Part shown: positions 41,665 to 49,812 of the stretch, in pieces
Position numbering within the stretch: position 1 is the stretch's first letter
How the letters are laid out: the number at the start of each line of letters is the position of its first letter
Assembly (NCBI GenBank): GCA_019423025.1
Contig: JAHZCD010000011.1
Location: 1-53,847, forward strand
DNA: 53,847 nt
Direction: 5' to 3'
Origin: Haemophilus sp.
Lineage (GTDB): Bacteria; Pseudomonadota; Gammaproteobacteria; Enterobacterales; Pasteurellaceae
Made by a program: the position numbers and the translations under genes
Notes under the pieces: model-generated
What the model saw: only the letters and a program-made list of their open reading frames with translations
The model's database searches: none
Told to the model about the DNA's origin: nothing

Positions 41665-43554
41665 TTACTCATCTAAGAAACTTCTTAAGGTTTCAGAACG
41701 ACTTGGATGACGTAATTTACGCAATGCTTTCGCTTCAATCTGACGAATACGCTCACGGGTTACATCAAATTGTTTACCCACTTCTTCAAGCGTGTGGTCG
41801 GTATTCATATCAATACCAAAACGCATACGTAATACTTTTGCTTCACGAGGGGTTAACCCTTCTAACACTTCATGAGTCGCCACTTTCAAGCTTTGTGCAG
41901 TGGCAGAATCTAATGGTAACTCAAGAGTTGAATCCTCGATGAAGTCACCTAAATGTGAATCATCGTCATCACCGATTGGGGTTTCCATTGAAATTGGCTC
42001 TTTTGCAATCTTAAGCACTTTACGGATTTTATCTTCTGGCATCCCCATGCGTTCAGCAAGCTCTTCTGGTGTAGCTTCACGTCCCATTTCTTGTAGCATT
42101 TGACGAGAAATACGATTTAATTTGTTAATCGTTTCAATCATATGAACCGGGATACGGATTGTACGCGCTTGGTCTGCAATTGAACGAGTAATTGCCTGAC
42201 GAATCCACCAAGTTGCATAGGTAGAGAATTTATAACCACGACGGTATTCAAATTTATCTACCGCTTTCATCAAACCAATATTCCCTTCTTGAATTAAATC
42301 CAAGAATTGTAAACCACGGTTGGTATATTTTTTCGCAATAGAAATGACCAAACGTAAGTTAGCTTCAACCATTTCTTTTTTCGCACGACGAGCTTTTTGT
42401 TCACCACGAGATACCGCATCACAAATCTCACGCATTTGTTGGATGGTCAGATTAGTATTTTGCTCAATATTCGCTAAGTTATCTAAAGATAAACGGATAC
42501 GTTCTTCATATTTTGGTAAACGTTTTGCCCAAGCTTTCGTTGATTTTAATGCTTTTGCTACCCATGCATCACTGCTGCCATTCGCAACAATAAGCGCCTC
42601 AAATTCATCTTTTGGCATACCTGCAATATCAACTAATACTTTTTGTAGTTGACGCTCTTCTGCACGTACACGTTTCATCATATTCTTCATTGATAAAACA
42701 AGTACATCAAATTGTTTTGGCACTAAACGGAATTGTTTAAAAATATCGGCGAGTTGAGCAATTTGATCTTTTGCACGTTTACCACTACGACCGTGTTTTG
42801 CTATGGTCGCCAATGTTTTAGTATGTTGCTCTCTTAATGCAGCAAATCTTTCACGCGCTACTTCAGGATCGATGCTGTTATCTGAATCACTGTCATCAGA
42901 ACTTGAGCTGTTATCGCTTTCATCTTCCTCATCGCTCTCATCATCAACGTCTGCAGCAGATTCGGCACTTTCATCTTCATCAGCAAAATTTTCATCAATG
43001 TCCGCCGTTTCCTCTTCAGGAACATTTGGATCCACAAAGCCTGTGATTAAATCAGCCAAACGATAATTGCCTGCTTCAACTTGGTCATAATTATCTAATA
43101 ATTCAGTTAACGCTTCTGGGTATGCCGCAATTGCTGTTTGAACTTCATCAATCCCTTCCTCAATACGTTTTGCAATGCTGATTTCATCTTCACGGGTAAG
43201 AAGATCAACCGTTCCCATTTCACGCATATACATACGCACAGGATCGGTTGTACGGCCGATTTCAGATTCCACATTGGACAAAATCTGTGTTGCTTCTTCC
43301 ACTGCATCTTCATCCGGAATCGTGTCATTCAACATCATTTCGTCACTTTCCGGCGCTTCATCAAGAACCGGAATACCCGCATCATGCTGTAAAGTCTGCA
43401 ACAACTTATCGTAATACTCTGGATCGATCACATCTTCCGGAAGTAAGTCATTAATCTCCGCATAGGTTAAATAACCTTGCGTACGACCCAATTCCATAAG
43501 CTGTTCAATTTGTTCTGAATATTGCTCTGCGGTAGATTGTTGATTTTGTTCCAT
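41665..43554 (-). CDS. rpoD: RNA polymerase primary sigma factor RpoD (sigma 70)
   Basis: This is the housekeeping sigma factor, 629 residues, the expected Haemophilus length. Region 1.1 is at the N-terminus and region 1.2 near DPVRMYMREMG. An acidic, serine-rich insert (about residues 185-230, with DDESDEEDESDNSSSSDDSD) lies in the non-conserved region before 2.1. Region 2 reads NLRLVISIAKKYTNRGLQF to YATWWIRQAITRSI, and the region 4 helix-turn-helix is TLEEVGKQFDVTRERIRQIE. It follows dnaG by 69 bases. Confidence 0.97.
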   Translation of the reverse strand: MEQNQQSTAEQYSEQIEQLMELGRTQGYLTYAEINDLLPEDVIDPEYYDKLLQTLQHDAGIPVLDEAPESDEMMLNDTIPDEDAVEEATQILSNVESEIGRTTDPVRMYMREMGTVDLLTREDEISIAKRIEEGIDEVQTAIAAYPEALTELLDNYDQVEAGNYRLADLITGFVDPNVPEEETADIDENFADEDESAESAADVDDESDEEDESDNSSSSDDSDSDNSIDPEVARERFAALREQHTKTLATIAKHGRSGKRAKDQIAQLADIFKQFRLVPKQFDVLVLSMKNMMKRVRAEERQLQKVLVDIAGMPKDEFEALIVANGSSDAWVAKALKSTKAWAKRLPKYEERIRLSLDNLANIEQNTNLTIQQMREICDAVSRGEQKARRAKKEMVEANLRLVISIAKKYTNRGLQFLDLIQEGNIGLMKAVDKFEYRRGYKFSTYATWWIRQAITRSIADQARTIRIPVHMIETINKLNRISRQMLQEMGREATPEELAERMGMPEDKIRKVLKIAKEPISMETPIGDDDDSHLGDFIEDSTLELPLDSATAQSLKVATHEVLEGLTPREAKVLRMRFGIDMNTDHTLEEVGKQFDVTRERIRQIEAKALRKLRHPSRSETLRSFLDE

Positions 43555-43623
43555 TTTTATTCCCGTTTTGCGTTATTTTTGGAAGATAAAAGCCCTTGTT
43601 TTGAACAGGAGATTTTACCATTG

Positions 43624-45408
43624 TTATGACGGATTAACTAACTGTTTTTTCTGCTCTTCTTTTCCCTTGAGCAAATTCACTAAAATTGCTCGCTCTTGAT
43701 CAGTTAATCCTTCCGCCCTTTCTTTTGCAATCAGCATTTCAATATCTCGTTCAATCGCTTGAATATTCAATCGACGATAGTTTTGAGAGAATGCATTAAT
43801 GATTTCTAAGTCATCTAATAGATGATCCCAAGAGGCTAATATTTCAAGGGGCTTGCTGAATTCTGTATCACGAAAATATTCTAAGATTTGCCCTGTTGTA
43901 ATGCCTTCTCGTTCACGGCAAAGTGCGGTTAATTTTTCGAGCAATTCGTAACCCGCTTCATGCTTTAAGGCTTGTAAACCGATATCCGAAATACGATTCA
44001 CTAATTGTGAATTCTGTAATAACAGAGAAATCACCACGCGCATTGGTGTTTTCTTAATGGTTTTTTGTGGCGTTTTAGGTTTTAGTTCAGCCTTGTCTAT
44101 TTGATTTGGGATCAAGCTTTCAAGCTGTGATTGATCAAAGATCCCAAGCTTTTGCGCCAACATATTGCGTAATGACAAACGCAACATATCACCAGGAATT
44201 TGACTAATTAAAGGTGCTGCGAGTGCTACTAATTTACCTCGTCCTTCTTGCGTCGAAAAATCCACCTGTGGACTTAAATGCGCGAATAAAAATTCTGTGA
44301 GAGACTGAGCTTGATCGATATATTCTTCAAACTTTTCTTTACCATATTGACGAATATAAGTATCCGGATCTTCTCCATCTGGCAGGAAAATAAACTTAAT
44401 TTGTCGTCCATCCTCCAGATAAGGCAAGGCGTTTTCAAGTGCACGCCAAGCAGCATCACGCCCTGCTCTATCGCCATCGTAGCAGCAAATGACTTGCTCT
44501 GTTGAACGGAACAATAATTGAATTTGTTCCGAGGTCGTCGATGTACCAAGAGAAGCCACTGCATAATTCACACCAAATTGCGCTAATGCCACCACGTCCA
44601 TGTAGCCTTCAACCACCAGTAATTTTTCTGGCTCATCATTGATTTGTAAGGCTTCATACAAGCCATAAAGTTCATTACCTTTATGGTATGTAATGGTTTC
44701 GGGGGAGTTCAAATACTTGGGTTTTTCATCCGTTAAAACACGTCCACCAAAGGCGACCGTACGACCACGTTTATCTCGAATCGGAAACATGATGCGATTA
44801 CGGAATTTATCGTACACATTTCCACGATCGTTGCGAGAAAGCATACCTAAATCAAACAGCTTTTTCTGTTCTTCTCGATTTTTGCCGAATTGACGTAACA
44901 CCGTATCCATCGCATTGGGTACATAACCAATTTGAAAACGAGCAATAATTTCTGGCGATAAACCACGTTGCTGAAGATAGCTTTGAGCCGGAATATTTAG
45001 TGGGAGTTGCGCTTGATAAAACGACGCAATCTCTTGCATCAAATCGTATAAATTACGTTTTGTCTGATAACTCACATCCGGTTTATTGCCGAATTGATTT
45101 GGGCGTTTTTCATAAGGCACTTCAATTCCTGCCGAAGCAGCAAGTTCTTCAACGGCTTCAACAAATTCTAATTTGTCATAATCCATTAAAAATGAAATCG
45201 CATTGCCTTTCGCACCACAACCAAAGCAATAATAGAATTGTTTTTTTTCACTTACTGTGAAGGAGGGTGTTTTTTCGTGATGAAACGGACAGCAAGCTTG
45301 ATAATCTCGTCCCGCTTTTTTGAGTTTCACGCGTGCATTAATCACATCGACAATATTCGATTTTGTGAGCAGATCATCAATAAACTGGCGTGGAATTGAG
45401 CCTTTCAT
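43624..45408 (-). CDS. dnaG: DNA primase DnaG
   Basis: DnaG makes RNA primers at the replication fork. The N-terminal zinc ligands are C40, H43, C61 and C64. The catalytic Toprim segment includes VVEGYMDVVALAQFG and CCYDGDRAGRDAA. The C-terminal region binds DnaB helicase. Length is 594 residues. It lies between rpsU, after a terminator-like hairpin, and rpoD, the conserved macromolecular synthesis operon. One USS (43921) lies inside. Confidence 0.97.
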   Translation of the reverse strand: MKGSIPRQFIDDLLTKSNIVDVINARVKLKKAGRDYQACCPFHHEKTPSFTVSEKKQFYYCFGCGAKGNAISFLMDYDKLEFVEAVEELAASAGIEVPYEKRPNQFGNKPDVSYQTKRNLYDLMQEIASFYQAQLPLNIPAQSYLQQRGLSPEIIARFQIGYVPNAMDTVLRQFGKNREEQKKLFDLGMLSRNDRGNVYDKFRNRIMFPIRDKRGRTVAFGGRVLTDEKPKYLNSPETITYHKGNELYGLYEALQINDEPEKLLVVEGYMDVVALAQFGVNYAVASLGTSTTSEQIQLLFRSTEQVICCYDGDRAGRDAAWRALENALPYLEDGRQIKFIFLPDGEDPDTYIRQYGKEKFEEYIDQAQSLTEFLFAHLSPQVDFSTQEGRGKLVALAAPLISQIPGDMLRLSLRNMLAQKLGIFDQSQLESLIPNQIDKAELKPKTPQKTIKKTPMRVVISLLLQNSQLVNRISDIGLQALKHEAGYELLEKLTALCREREGITTGQILEYFRDTEFSKPLEILASWDHLLDDLEIINAFSQNYRRLNIQAIERDIEMLIAKERAEGLTDQERAILVNLLKGKEEQKKQLVNPS

Positions 45409-45483
45409 TGCCTTGCCTCCTTGAATACGATGCGAAAGTGCGGTTGATTTTGCGTGACTTTTTCCGATGAGTTTAAAGCAACA

Positions 45484-45514
45484 AAACCGTGATACCCAAA
45501 AGGTTTCACGGTTT
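45484..45514 (-). terminator. rpsU-dnaG intercistronic terminator (attenuator-like)
   Basis: AAACCGTGA (45484-45492) and TCACGGTTT (45506-45514) form a perfect 9-bp stem with a 13-nt loop, 30 bases beyond the rpsU stop. On the minus strand it ends TCACGGTTTTGTTG, a short T run. The E. coli operon has a partial terminator at the same place, letting rpsU be made in excess of dnaG. Confidence 0.78.
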
Positions 45515-45544
45515 GTCTTAACTCGAGTTAGAAAATACTACAAA

Positions 45545-45760
45545 TTAGTATAAACGGGTATTGCGCGCGTTTTCGCGAGCGTTACGTTTAGCGTGACGTT
45601 TAGCAAGTGTTGCTTTTTCACGTTTACGGATTGTAGTTGGTTTTTCATAGAATTCACGAGCGCGAACTTCTGCTAAAATACCAGCTTTTTCGCAAGAGCG
45701 TTTGAAACGACGTAAAGCTACGTCGAATGATTCGTTTTCACGTACTTTAATTACAGGCAT
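45545..45760 (-). CDS. rpsU: 30S ribosomal protein S21
   Basis: S21 is a small basic protein on the 30S platform near the anti-Shine-Dalgarno. The 71 residues match the family from start (MPVIKVRENESFDVALRRFKR) to the basic end (KRNARENARNTRLY). The GAGGTGA ribosome site lies a few bases upstream. It is the first gene of the rpsU-dnaG-rpoD operon. Its leader contains two short hairpins (45814-45829 and 45857-45886). Confidence 0.97.
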   Translation of the reverse strand: MPVIKVRENESFDVALRRFKRSCEKAGILAEVRAREFYEKPTTIRKREKATLAKRHAKRNARENARNTRLY

Positions 45761-45813
45761 AAGCCAATCACCTCAATGAGTTTAATTTAATTGCAATTTT
45801 AAATTTTTATTAC

Positions 45814-45927
45814 TGCCGAATGAACGGCAAATTCAATAAAGGACGCAATTCTAATCGATCTTCCCTGCAAAAGCAAAGGAAAGATCGCCTATTTGCTGAA
45901 AATTTGGCGTTTAAACTGGTTTAAACG
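45814..45927. promoter_or_regulatory. Divergent rpsU/tsaD region with leader hairpins and a 20-bp dyad
   Basis: Three inverted repeats occur. The first is TGCCG/CGGCA (45814-45818 with 45825-45829). The second is a 9-bp stem GATCTTCCC/GGAAAGATC with one G-T pair (45857-45865 with 45878-45886). The third is a near-perfect palindrome CGTTTAAAC-TG-GTTTAAACG (45908-45927). The first two would fold in the rpsU leader RNA. The third lies near the expected promoters and looks like an operator or tandem site. Exact promoters are unclear; TAAAAT near 45941 is a possible -10 for tsaD. Confidence 0.5.
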
Positions 45928-45978
45928 GGCCAAACAAGGTAAAATCTTTGCCAATTTTTTTAATAAAATGAGAAGAAA

Positions 45979-47007
45979 ATGCGTATTTTAGGAATCGAAA
46001 CCTCCTGTGATGAAACAGGTGTCGCGATTTATGATGAAGACAAAGGCTTAATTGCTAATCAACTCTACACGCAAATTGCCTTGCATGCGGATTACGGCGG
46101 TGTGGTGCCAGAACTGGCTTCTCGCGATCACATTCGCAAAACAGCACCATTAATTAAAGCCGCATTAGAAGAAGCCAATTTAACCGCTGATCAAATTGAT
46201 GGTATCGCCTATACAAGCGGTCCTGGTTTAGTGGGCGCATTATTAGTGGGCGCAACGATCGCGCGTTCACTGGCTTATGCCTGGAATGTGCCCGCTATTG
46301 GCGTACACCACATGGAAGGTCATCTACTTGCTCCAATGCTTGATGAAAACCGACCGCACTTTCCATTCATTGCCCTCTTAGTTTCTGGTGGGCACACACA
46401 ATTAGTGCGCGTTGATGGCGTAGGAAAATATGAAGTCATTGGCGAATCCATTGATGATGCGGCAGGCGAAGCCTTTGATAAAACCGCGAAATTATTAGGG
46501 TTAGATTATCCTGGTGGTGCGGCACTTTCACGTTTAGCCGAAAAAGGATCAAAAGATCGCTTTGTGTTCCCTCGACCAATGACGGATCGCCCTGGACTTG
46601 ATTTTAGCTTTTCAGGTTTAAAAACTTCAGCGGCAAACACCATTAATCAGGCGATCAAACAAGAAGGTGAATTAACCGAACAAACCAAAGCTGATATTGC
46701 CTTTGCCTTCCAAGATTCCGTCGTCGATACACTCGCCATTAAATGTAAACGTGCCTTAAAAGAAACCGGCTATAAGCGTTTAGTCATTGCTGGCGGCGTG
46801 AGTGCAAACAAAAAATTACGTGAAACCCTTGGCACTATGATGAAAAATCTTGGCGGTGAAGTGTTTTATCCTCAACCTCAATTTTGTACCGATAACGGCG
46901 CCATGATTGCCTATACGGGCTTTTTACGTTTAAAACAAGGTCAGCACAGCGATCTCGCCATTGATGTCAAACCTCGTTGGGCAATGGCCGAACTCCCTGC
47001 AATTTAA
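45979..47007 (+). CDS. tsaD: tRNA N6-adenosine threonylcarbamoyltransferase TsaD
   Basis: TsaD transfers the threonylcarbamoyl group to A37 of ANN-decoding tRNAs, with TsaB and TsaE. The metal-binding HMEGH motif lies at residues 111-115, with SGGHTQL after it and the ASKHA-type ATP site later (VIAGGVSANKKLR). The N-terminus MRILGIETSCDETGVAIYD is exact for the family. Length is 342. It is divergent from rpsU, a very widespread arrangement. One USS (46353) lies inside. Confidence 0.97.
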   Translation: MRILGIETSCDETGVAIYDEDKGLIANQLYTQIALHADYGGVVPELASRDHIRKTAPLIKAALEEANLTADQIDGIAYTSGPGLVGALLVGATIARSLAYAWNVPAIGVHHMEGHLLAPMLDENRPHFPFIALLVSGGHTQLVRVDGVGKYEVIGESIDDAAGEAFDKTAKLLGLDYPGGAALSRLAEKGSKDRFVFPRPMTDRPGLDFSFSGLKTSAANTINQAIKQEGELTEQTKADIAFAFQDSVVDTLAIKCKRALKETGYKRLVIAGGVSANKKLRETLGTMMKNLGGEVFYPQPQFCTDNGAMIAYTGFLRLKQGQHSDLAIDVKPRWAMAELPAI

Positions 47008-47016
47008 GGAAAAAAT

Positions 47017-47253
47017 ATGGAAAATATGATTAAAGTAAGAGCCATGCGTGCAGCCGGTATCGCTTGTTTTTTGATGCTCGCGATTATTGGTGCATGGATT
47101 TTTACCACGCCAAGCAGTGATATTGTTGACGCTCTTGCTGAAGCAGGAAAAATGGTAGGAGGCGGTGCCACTTACGGGACCTTTATGTTAGCTGCCTGTC
47201 CACCTGTTGCAGGATTCATCGCCTATTATTTCTGGAAATGGGTGATTAAATAA
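47017..47253 (+). CDS. Small membrane protein of unknown function
   Basis: I do not recognise this 78-residue protein. It has two hydrophobic segments (about residues 14-31 and 55-74) separated by a short loop with GGGATYG, a basic N-terminus and a lysine-ended C-terminus, so it is probably a two-pass inner-membrane protein. The start is supported by AAGGA (47008-47012). It begins nine bases after tsaD and its stop overlaps the tdk start by one base (TAATG), so it is translated as part of a tsaD-tdk-tyrP group. Confidence 0.75.
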   Translation: MENMIKVRAMRAAGIACFLMLAIIGAWIFTTPSSDIVDALAEAGKMVGGGATYGTFMLAACPPVAGFIAYYFWKWVIK

Positions 47254-47834
47254 TGGCAAAACTCTATTTTTACTACTCGACGATGAATGCGGGCAAATCA
47301 ACTACTTTACTGCAGTCTTCCTATAACTATCGTGAACGCAATATGAACACCATGGTTTATACGGCAGCGATTGATGACCGCTTTGGTGTCGGCAAAGTCA
47401 CATCGCGTATTGGTATTCACGAAGAGGCGAATTTATTTACATCGACAACGGACCTCTTTGCTGAAGTGAGCCAACGTTTACAACAAGAAAAAATTCATTG
47501 TGTTTTAGTTGATGAAGCCCAGTTTTTAACGAAACAACAAGTCTATCAATTAAGTGATGTCGTGGATAAACTGAAGATTCCTGTGCTTTGTTATGGCTTG
47601 CGTACCGACTTCCAAGCAGAGTTATTTGAAGGCAGTAAGTATTTACTTGCTTGGGCAGATCAACTAGAAGAATTAAAAACTATCTGTTATTGTGGACGTA
47701 AAGCCAATTTCGTTTTACGTTTAAATGAACAAGGTGAAGTCATTAAGGAAGGGGAACAAATCCAAATTGGTGGTAACGACTCTTATCTTTCGGTTTGCCG
47801 CTATCATTACAAAGAAAAGTGCGGTCAGCTTTAA
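47253..47834 (+). CDS. tdk: Thymidine kinase
   Basis: This is the salvage enzyme that phosphorylates thymidine to dTMP. The P-loop STMNAGKST is at residues 9-17, the LVDEAQFL motif near 85-92 and the substrate-binding GLRTDF after it. The structural zinc Cys are in CYCGRKANF and in the CRYHYKEKC end. Length is 193. Its ATG overlaps the stop of the small membrane protein. The final codons contain a USS (47817-47825), so part of the C-terminus is set by the uptake signal. Confidence 0.96.
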   Translation: MAKLYFYYSTMNAGKSTTLLQSSYNYRERNMNTMVYTAAIDDRFGVGKVTSRIGIHEEANLFTSTTDLFAEVSQRLQQEKIHCVLVDEAQFLTKQQVYQLSDVVDKLKIPVLCYGLRTDFQAELFEGSKYLLAWADQLEELKTICYCGRKANFVLRLNEQGEVIKEGEQIQIGGNDSYLSVCRYHYKEKCGQL

Positions 47835-47870
47835 CCTCGTTTTTCAATTTTATACTCGGAGAACAATTTT

Positions 47871-49091
47871 ATGCTAAAAAACAAAACATTCGGCAGTGCC
47901 TTAATCATTGCCGGCACAACCATCGGGGCGGGGATGCTCGCGATGCCATTAACCTCTGCCGGTATTGGTTTTGGTTACACCGTTTTCTTATTAGTCGGCT
48001 TATGGGCACTTTTGGTTTACAGCGGTTTGCTTTTTGTTGAAGTGTATCAAACTGCAGATCGCTTGAATGATGGCGTGGCGACTCTCGCGGAGAAATACTT
48101 CGGCATCACAGGGCGTGTCTTAGCGACTTTTAGCTTACTCATTTTACTTTATGCGCTTTCAGCAGCTTACATCACTGGTGGCGGTTCATTATTATCTGGC
48201 TTACCAACCGCTTTTGGATTTGAAAGTCTTTCCTCCCAACTTTCGATCATTCTATTTACCGTCGTACTCGGTGCCTTTGTGGTTGTAGGTACAAGAGGCG
48301 TTGATGGTGCCACTCGCATTCTGTTCATTGGTAAATTAATTGCCTTTGCTTTCGTGTTATTCATGATGTTACCCAAAGTGTCTGTCGATAACCTGATGGC
48401 CTTGCCTTTAAATTATGCTTTCGTGATCTCTGCGGCACCAATTTTCTTTACCTCCTTTGGCTTCCACATCATTATGGGCAGCGTAAACAGCTATTTAGAT
48501 GGTAGTGTTACCCAATTCCGTAAAGCGATTTTAATTGGTACAGCGATTCCACTTGTGGCTTATTTAGTATGGCAATTAGCAACTCACGGTGTATTAAGTC
48601 AAAATGAATTCGTGCAAGTGTTACAAGCGGATCCAACCCTTAACGGCTTGGTCAATGCAACACGTCAAATCACGAACTCCCACATCATGGGCGAAATCGT
48701 TCGTGTGTTCTCTGCACTTGCATTAATCACTTCTTTCCTAGGTGTGATGCTAGGGGTATTTGAAGGTTTAGGCGATTTATTTAAACGTTACAAATTGCCA
48801 CACAACCGTTTGACACTCACTATCGCCGCCTTCACCCCACCGCTTGCGTTTGCCTTGTATTATCCTGAAGGTTTTATTGCCGCATTAAGCTATGCAGGCT
48901 TACTCTGTGCATTCTATTGCTTGATTTTACCTATTGGACTAGCTTGGAAAACACGTCAAACAAATCCAAATCTGCCTTATCGTGTAATCGGTGGTAATGT
49001 GACTTTAGTGATAGCATTAATCATTGGTATAGCAATTATGATCGTGCCATTCTTAATTCAAGCGGGTTACCTACCGGCAGTAGCAGGCTAA
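47871..49091 (+). CDS. tyrP: Aromatic amino acid transporter (TyrP/Mtr family)
   Basis: This 406-residue inner-membrane permease of the hydroxy/aromatic amino acid family has about eleven membrane segments. The N-terminal TTIGAGMLAMPLTSAGIGFG is the family signature. Similarity to TyrP rather than Mtr is judged from overall pattern, so tyrosine is the likely substrate. CGGAG stands upstream of the ATG at 47871. It follows tdk by 36 bases, and a USS and strong terminator follow. Confidence 0.88.
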   Translation: MLKNKTFGSALIIAGTTIGAGMLAMPLTSAGIGFGYTVFLLVGLWALLVYSGLLFVEVYQTADRLNDGVATLAEKYFGITGRVLATFSLLILLYALSAAYITGGGSLLSGLPTAFGFESLSSQLSIILFTVVLGAFVVVGTRGVDGATRILFIGKLIAFAFVLFMMLPKVSVDNLMALPLNYAFVISAAPIFFTSFGFHIIMGSVNSYLDGSVTQFRKAILIGTAIPLVAYLVWQLATHGVLSQNEFVQVLQADPTLNGLVNATRQITNSHIMGEIVRVFSALALITSFLGVMLGVFEGLGDLFKRYKLPHNRLTLTIAAFTPPLAFALYYPEGFIAALSYAGLLCAFYCLILPIGLAWKTRQTNPNLPYRVIGGNVTLVIALIIGIAIMIVPFLIQAGYLPAVAG

Positions 49092-49129
49092 AGTGCGGTA
49101 GATTTTCAAGGCATTTTTCTTATAAAAAG

Positions 49130-49154
49130 TAGGGCTTAAACGCCCTATTTTTTT
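49130..49154 (+). terminator. Terminator after tyrP
   Basis: TAGGGC (49130-49135) and GCCCTA (49142-49147) form a stem with a 6-nt loop, followed by seven T (49148-49154), 38 bases after the tyrP stop. Confidence 0.87.
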
Positions 49155-49186
49155 ATTTTCAAAAAGTTTTCATTTTTTTTACCTCT

Positions 49187-49309
49187 CTTAATCTTTCCTT
49201 AAGATTCTCTTGTTTAAATACACTCATCGAAAGGCAAACAACCCAATCGATAAATAAATCTGAAAAATGTTAATCACTTAAGAAAAGATTAAGATTTGAA
49301 TGATTTAAT
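49187..49309 (+). promoter_or_regulatory. Two inverted CTTAA-N6-CTTAA boxes upstream of the ygiW-like gene
   Basis: Box 1 on the plus strand is CTTAA (49187-49191), six bases, CTTAA (49198-49202). Box 2 is the same element on the minus strand (TTAAG 49278-49282, six bases, TTAAG 49289-49293). The match extends to TCTTAATCTTT-CTTAAG in both. This is the form of PmrA/QseB-type response-regulator sites, and CTTAA-N6-CTTAA is recalled for QseB of Aggregatibacter. Possible -10 elements lie 12 bases after box 1 (TAAATA 49215-49220) and ten after box 2 (TTTAAT 49304-49309). Confidence 0.65.
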
Positions 49310-49368
49310 ACATCTGAAAGCAAAACTTTCAACTTACTTTATGATTATCTTATTTAGGAGAACAAACT

Positions 49369-49755
49369 ATGAAAAAATTACTTACTGTTGCAGCTATCGC
49401 ATTATCTTCTGTTGCCGTATATAACACCGCAATGGCGCAAGGATTTAATGATGGCAAGAATCAAGTCACTCAACAAGGTTTTGTAGATGAAAGCGTCATT
49501 GTGAAAACCGTCGCTGATGCATTAAATGCCAATGATAACACTCCAGTTCGTTTAGACGGACAAATTGTAAAACAAATTGGTAAAAAGGATTTCTTATTTA
49601 AAGATGCAAGTGGAAAAGAAATCCAAATTGAAGTCAGCAAAAAAGCATGGAATGGTCAAACGATAGCACCTCAAGATAACATTCAAATTATCGGTAAAGT
49701 CGATAAAGAATGGAATAAAACAGATATTGATGTGAAACAAATCATCAAACAATAA
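49369..49755 (+). CDS. ygiW: YgiW/YdeI family periplasmic OB-fold stress protein
   Basis: This 128-residue protein has a Sec signal peptide (cut after AMA, near residue 23) and a bacterial OB-fold domain: VRLDGQIVKQIGKKDFLFKDASGKEIQIEVSKKAW and IQIIGKVDKEWNKTDIDVKQI. YgiW and VisP-type relatives help with envelope stress and are often under QseBC. AGGAG precedes the ATG. Two CTTAA-N6-CTTAA boxes lie upstream, yet no qseB or qseC follows. The next gene is the unrecognised coiled-coil protein, 57 bases on, after an inverted USS pair. Confidence 0.87.
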   Translation: MKKLLTVAAIALSSVAVYNTAMAQGFNDGKNQVTQQGFVDESVIVKTVADALNANDNTPVRLDGQIVKQIGKKDFLFKDASGKEIQIEVSKKAWNGQTIAPQDNIQIIGKVDKEWNKTDIDVKQIIKQ

Positions 49756-49766
49756 ATAACAAAATG

Positions 49767-49789
49767 ACCGCACTTTTCTTAAGTGCGGT
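49767..49789 (+). terminator. Inverted USS pair after the ygiW-like gene
   Basis: ACCGCACTT (49767-49775) and AAGTGCGGT (49781-49789) form a 9-bp stem with a 5-nt loop. TTAAAAAT follows, so termination may be weak and some read-through into the next gene is likely. Confidence 0.55.
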
Positions 49790-49812
49790 TAAAAATCCCA
49801 AAGGAGAAGAAA

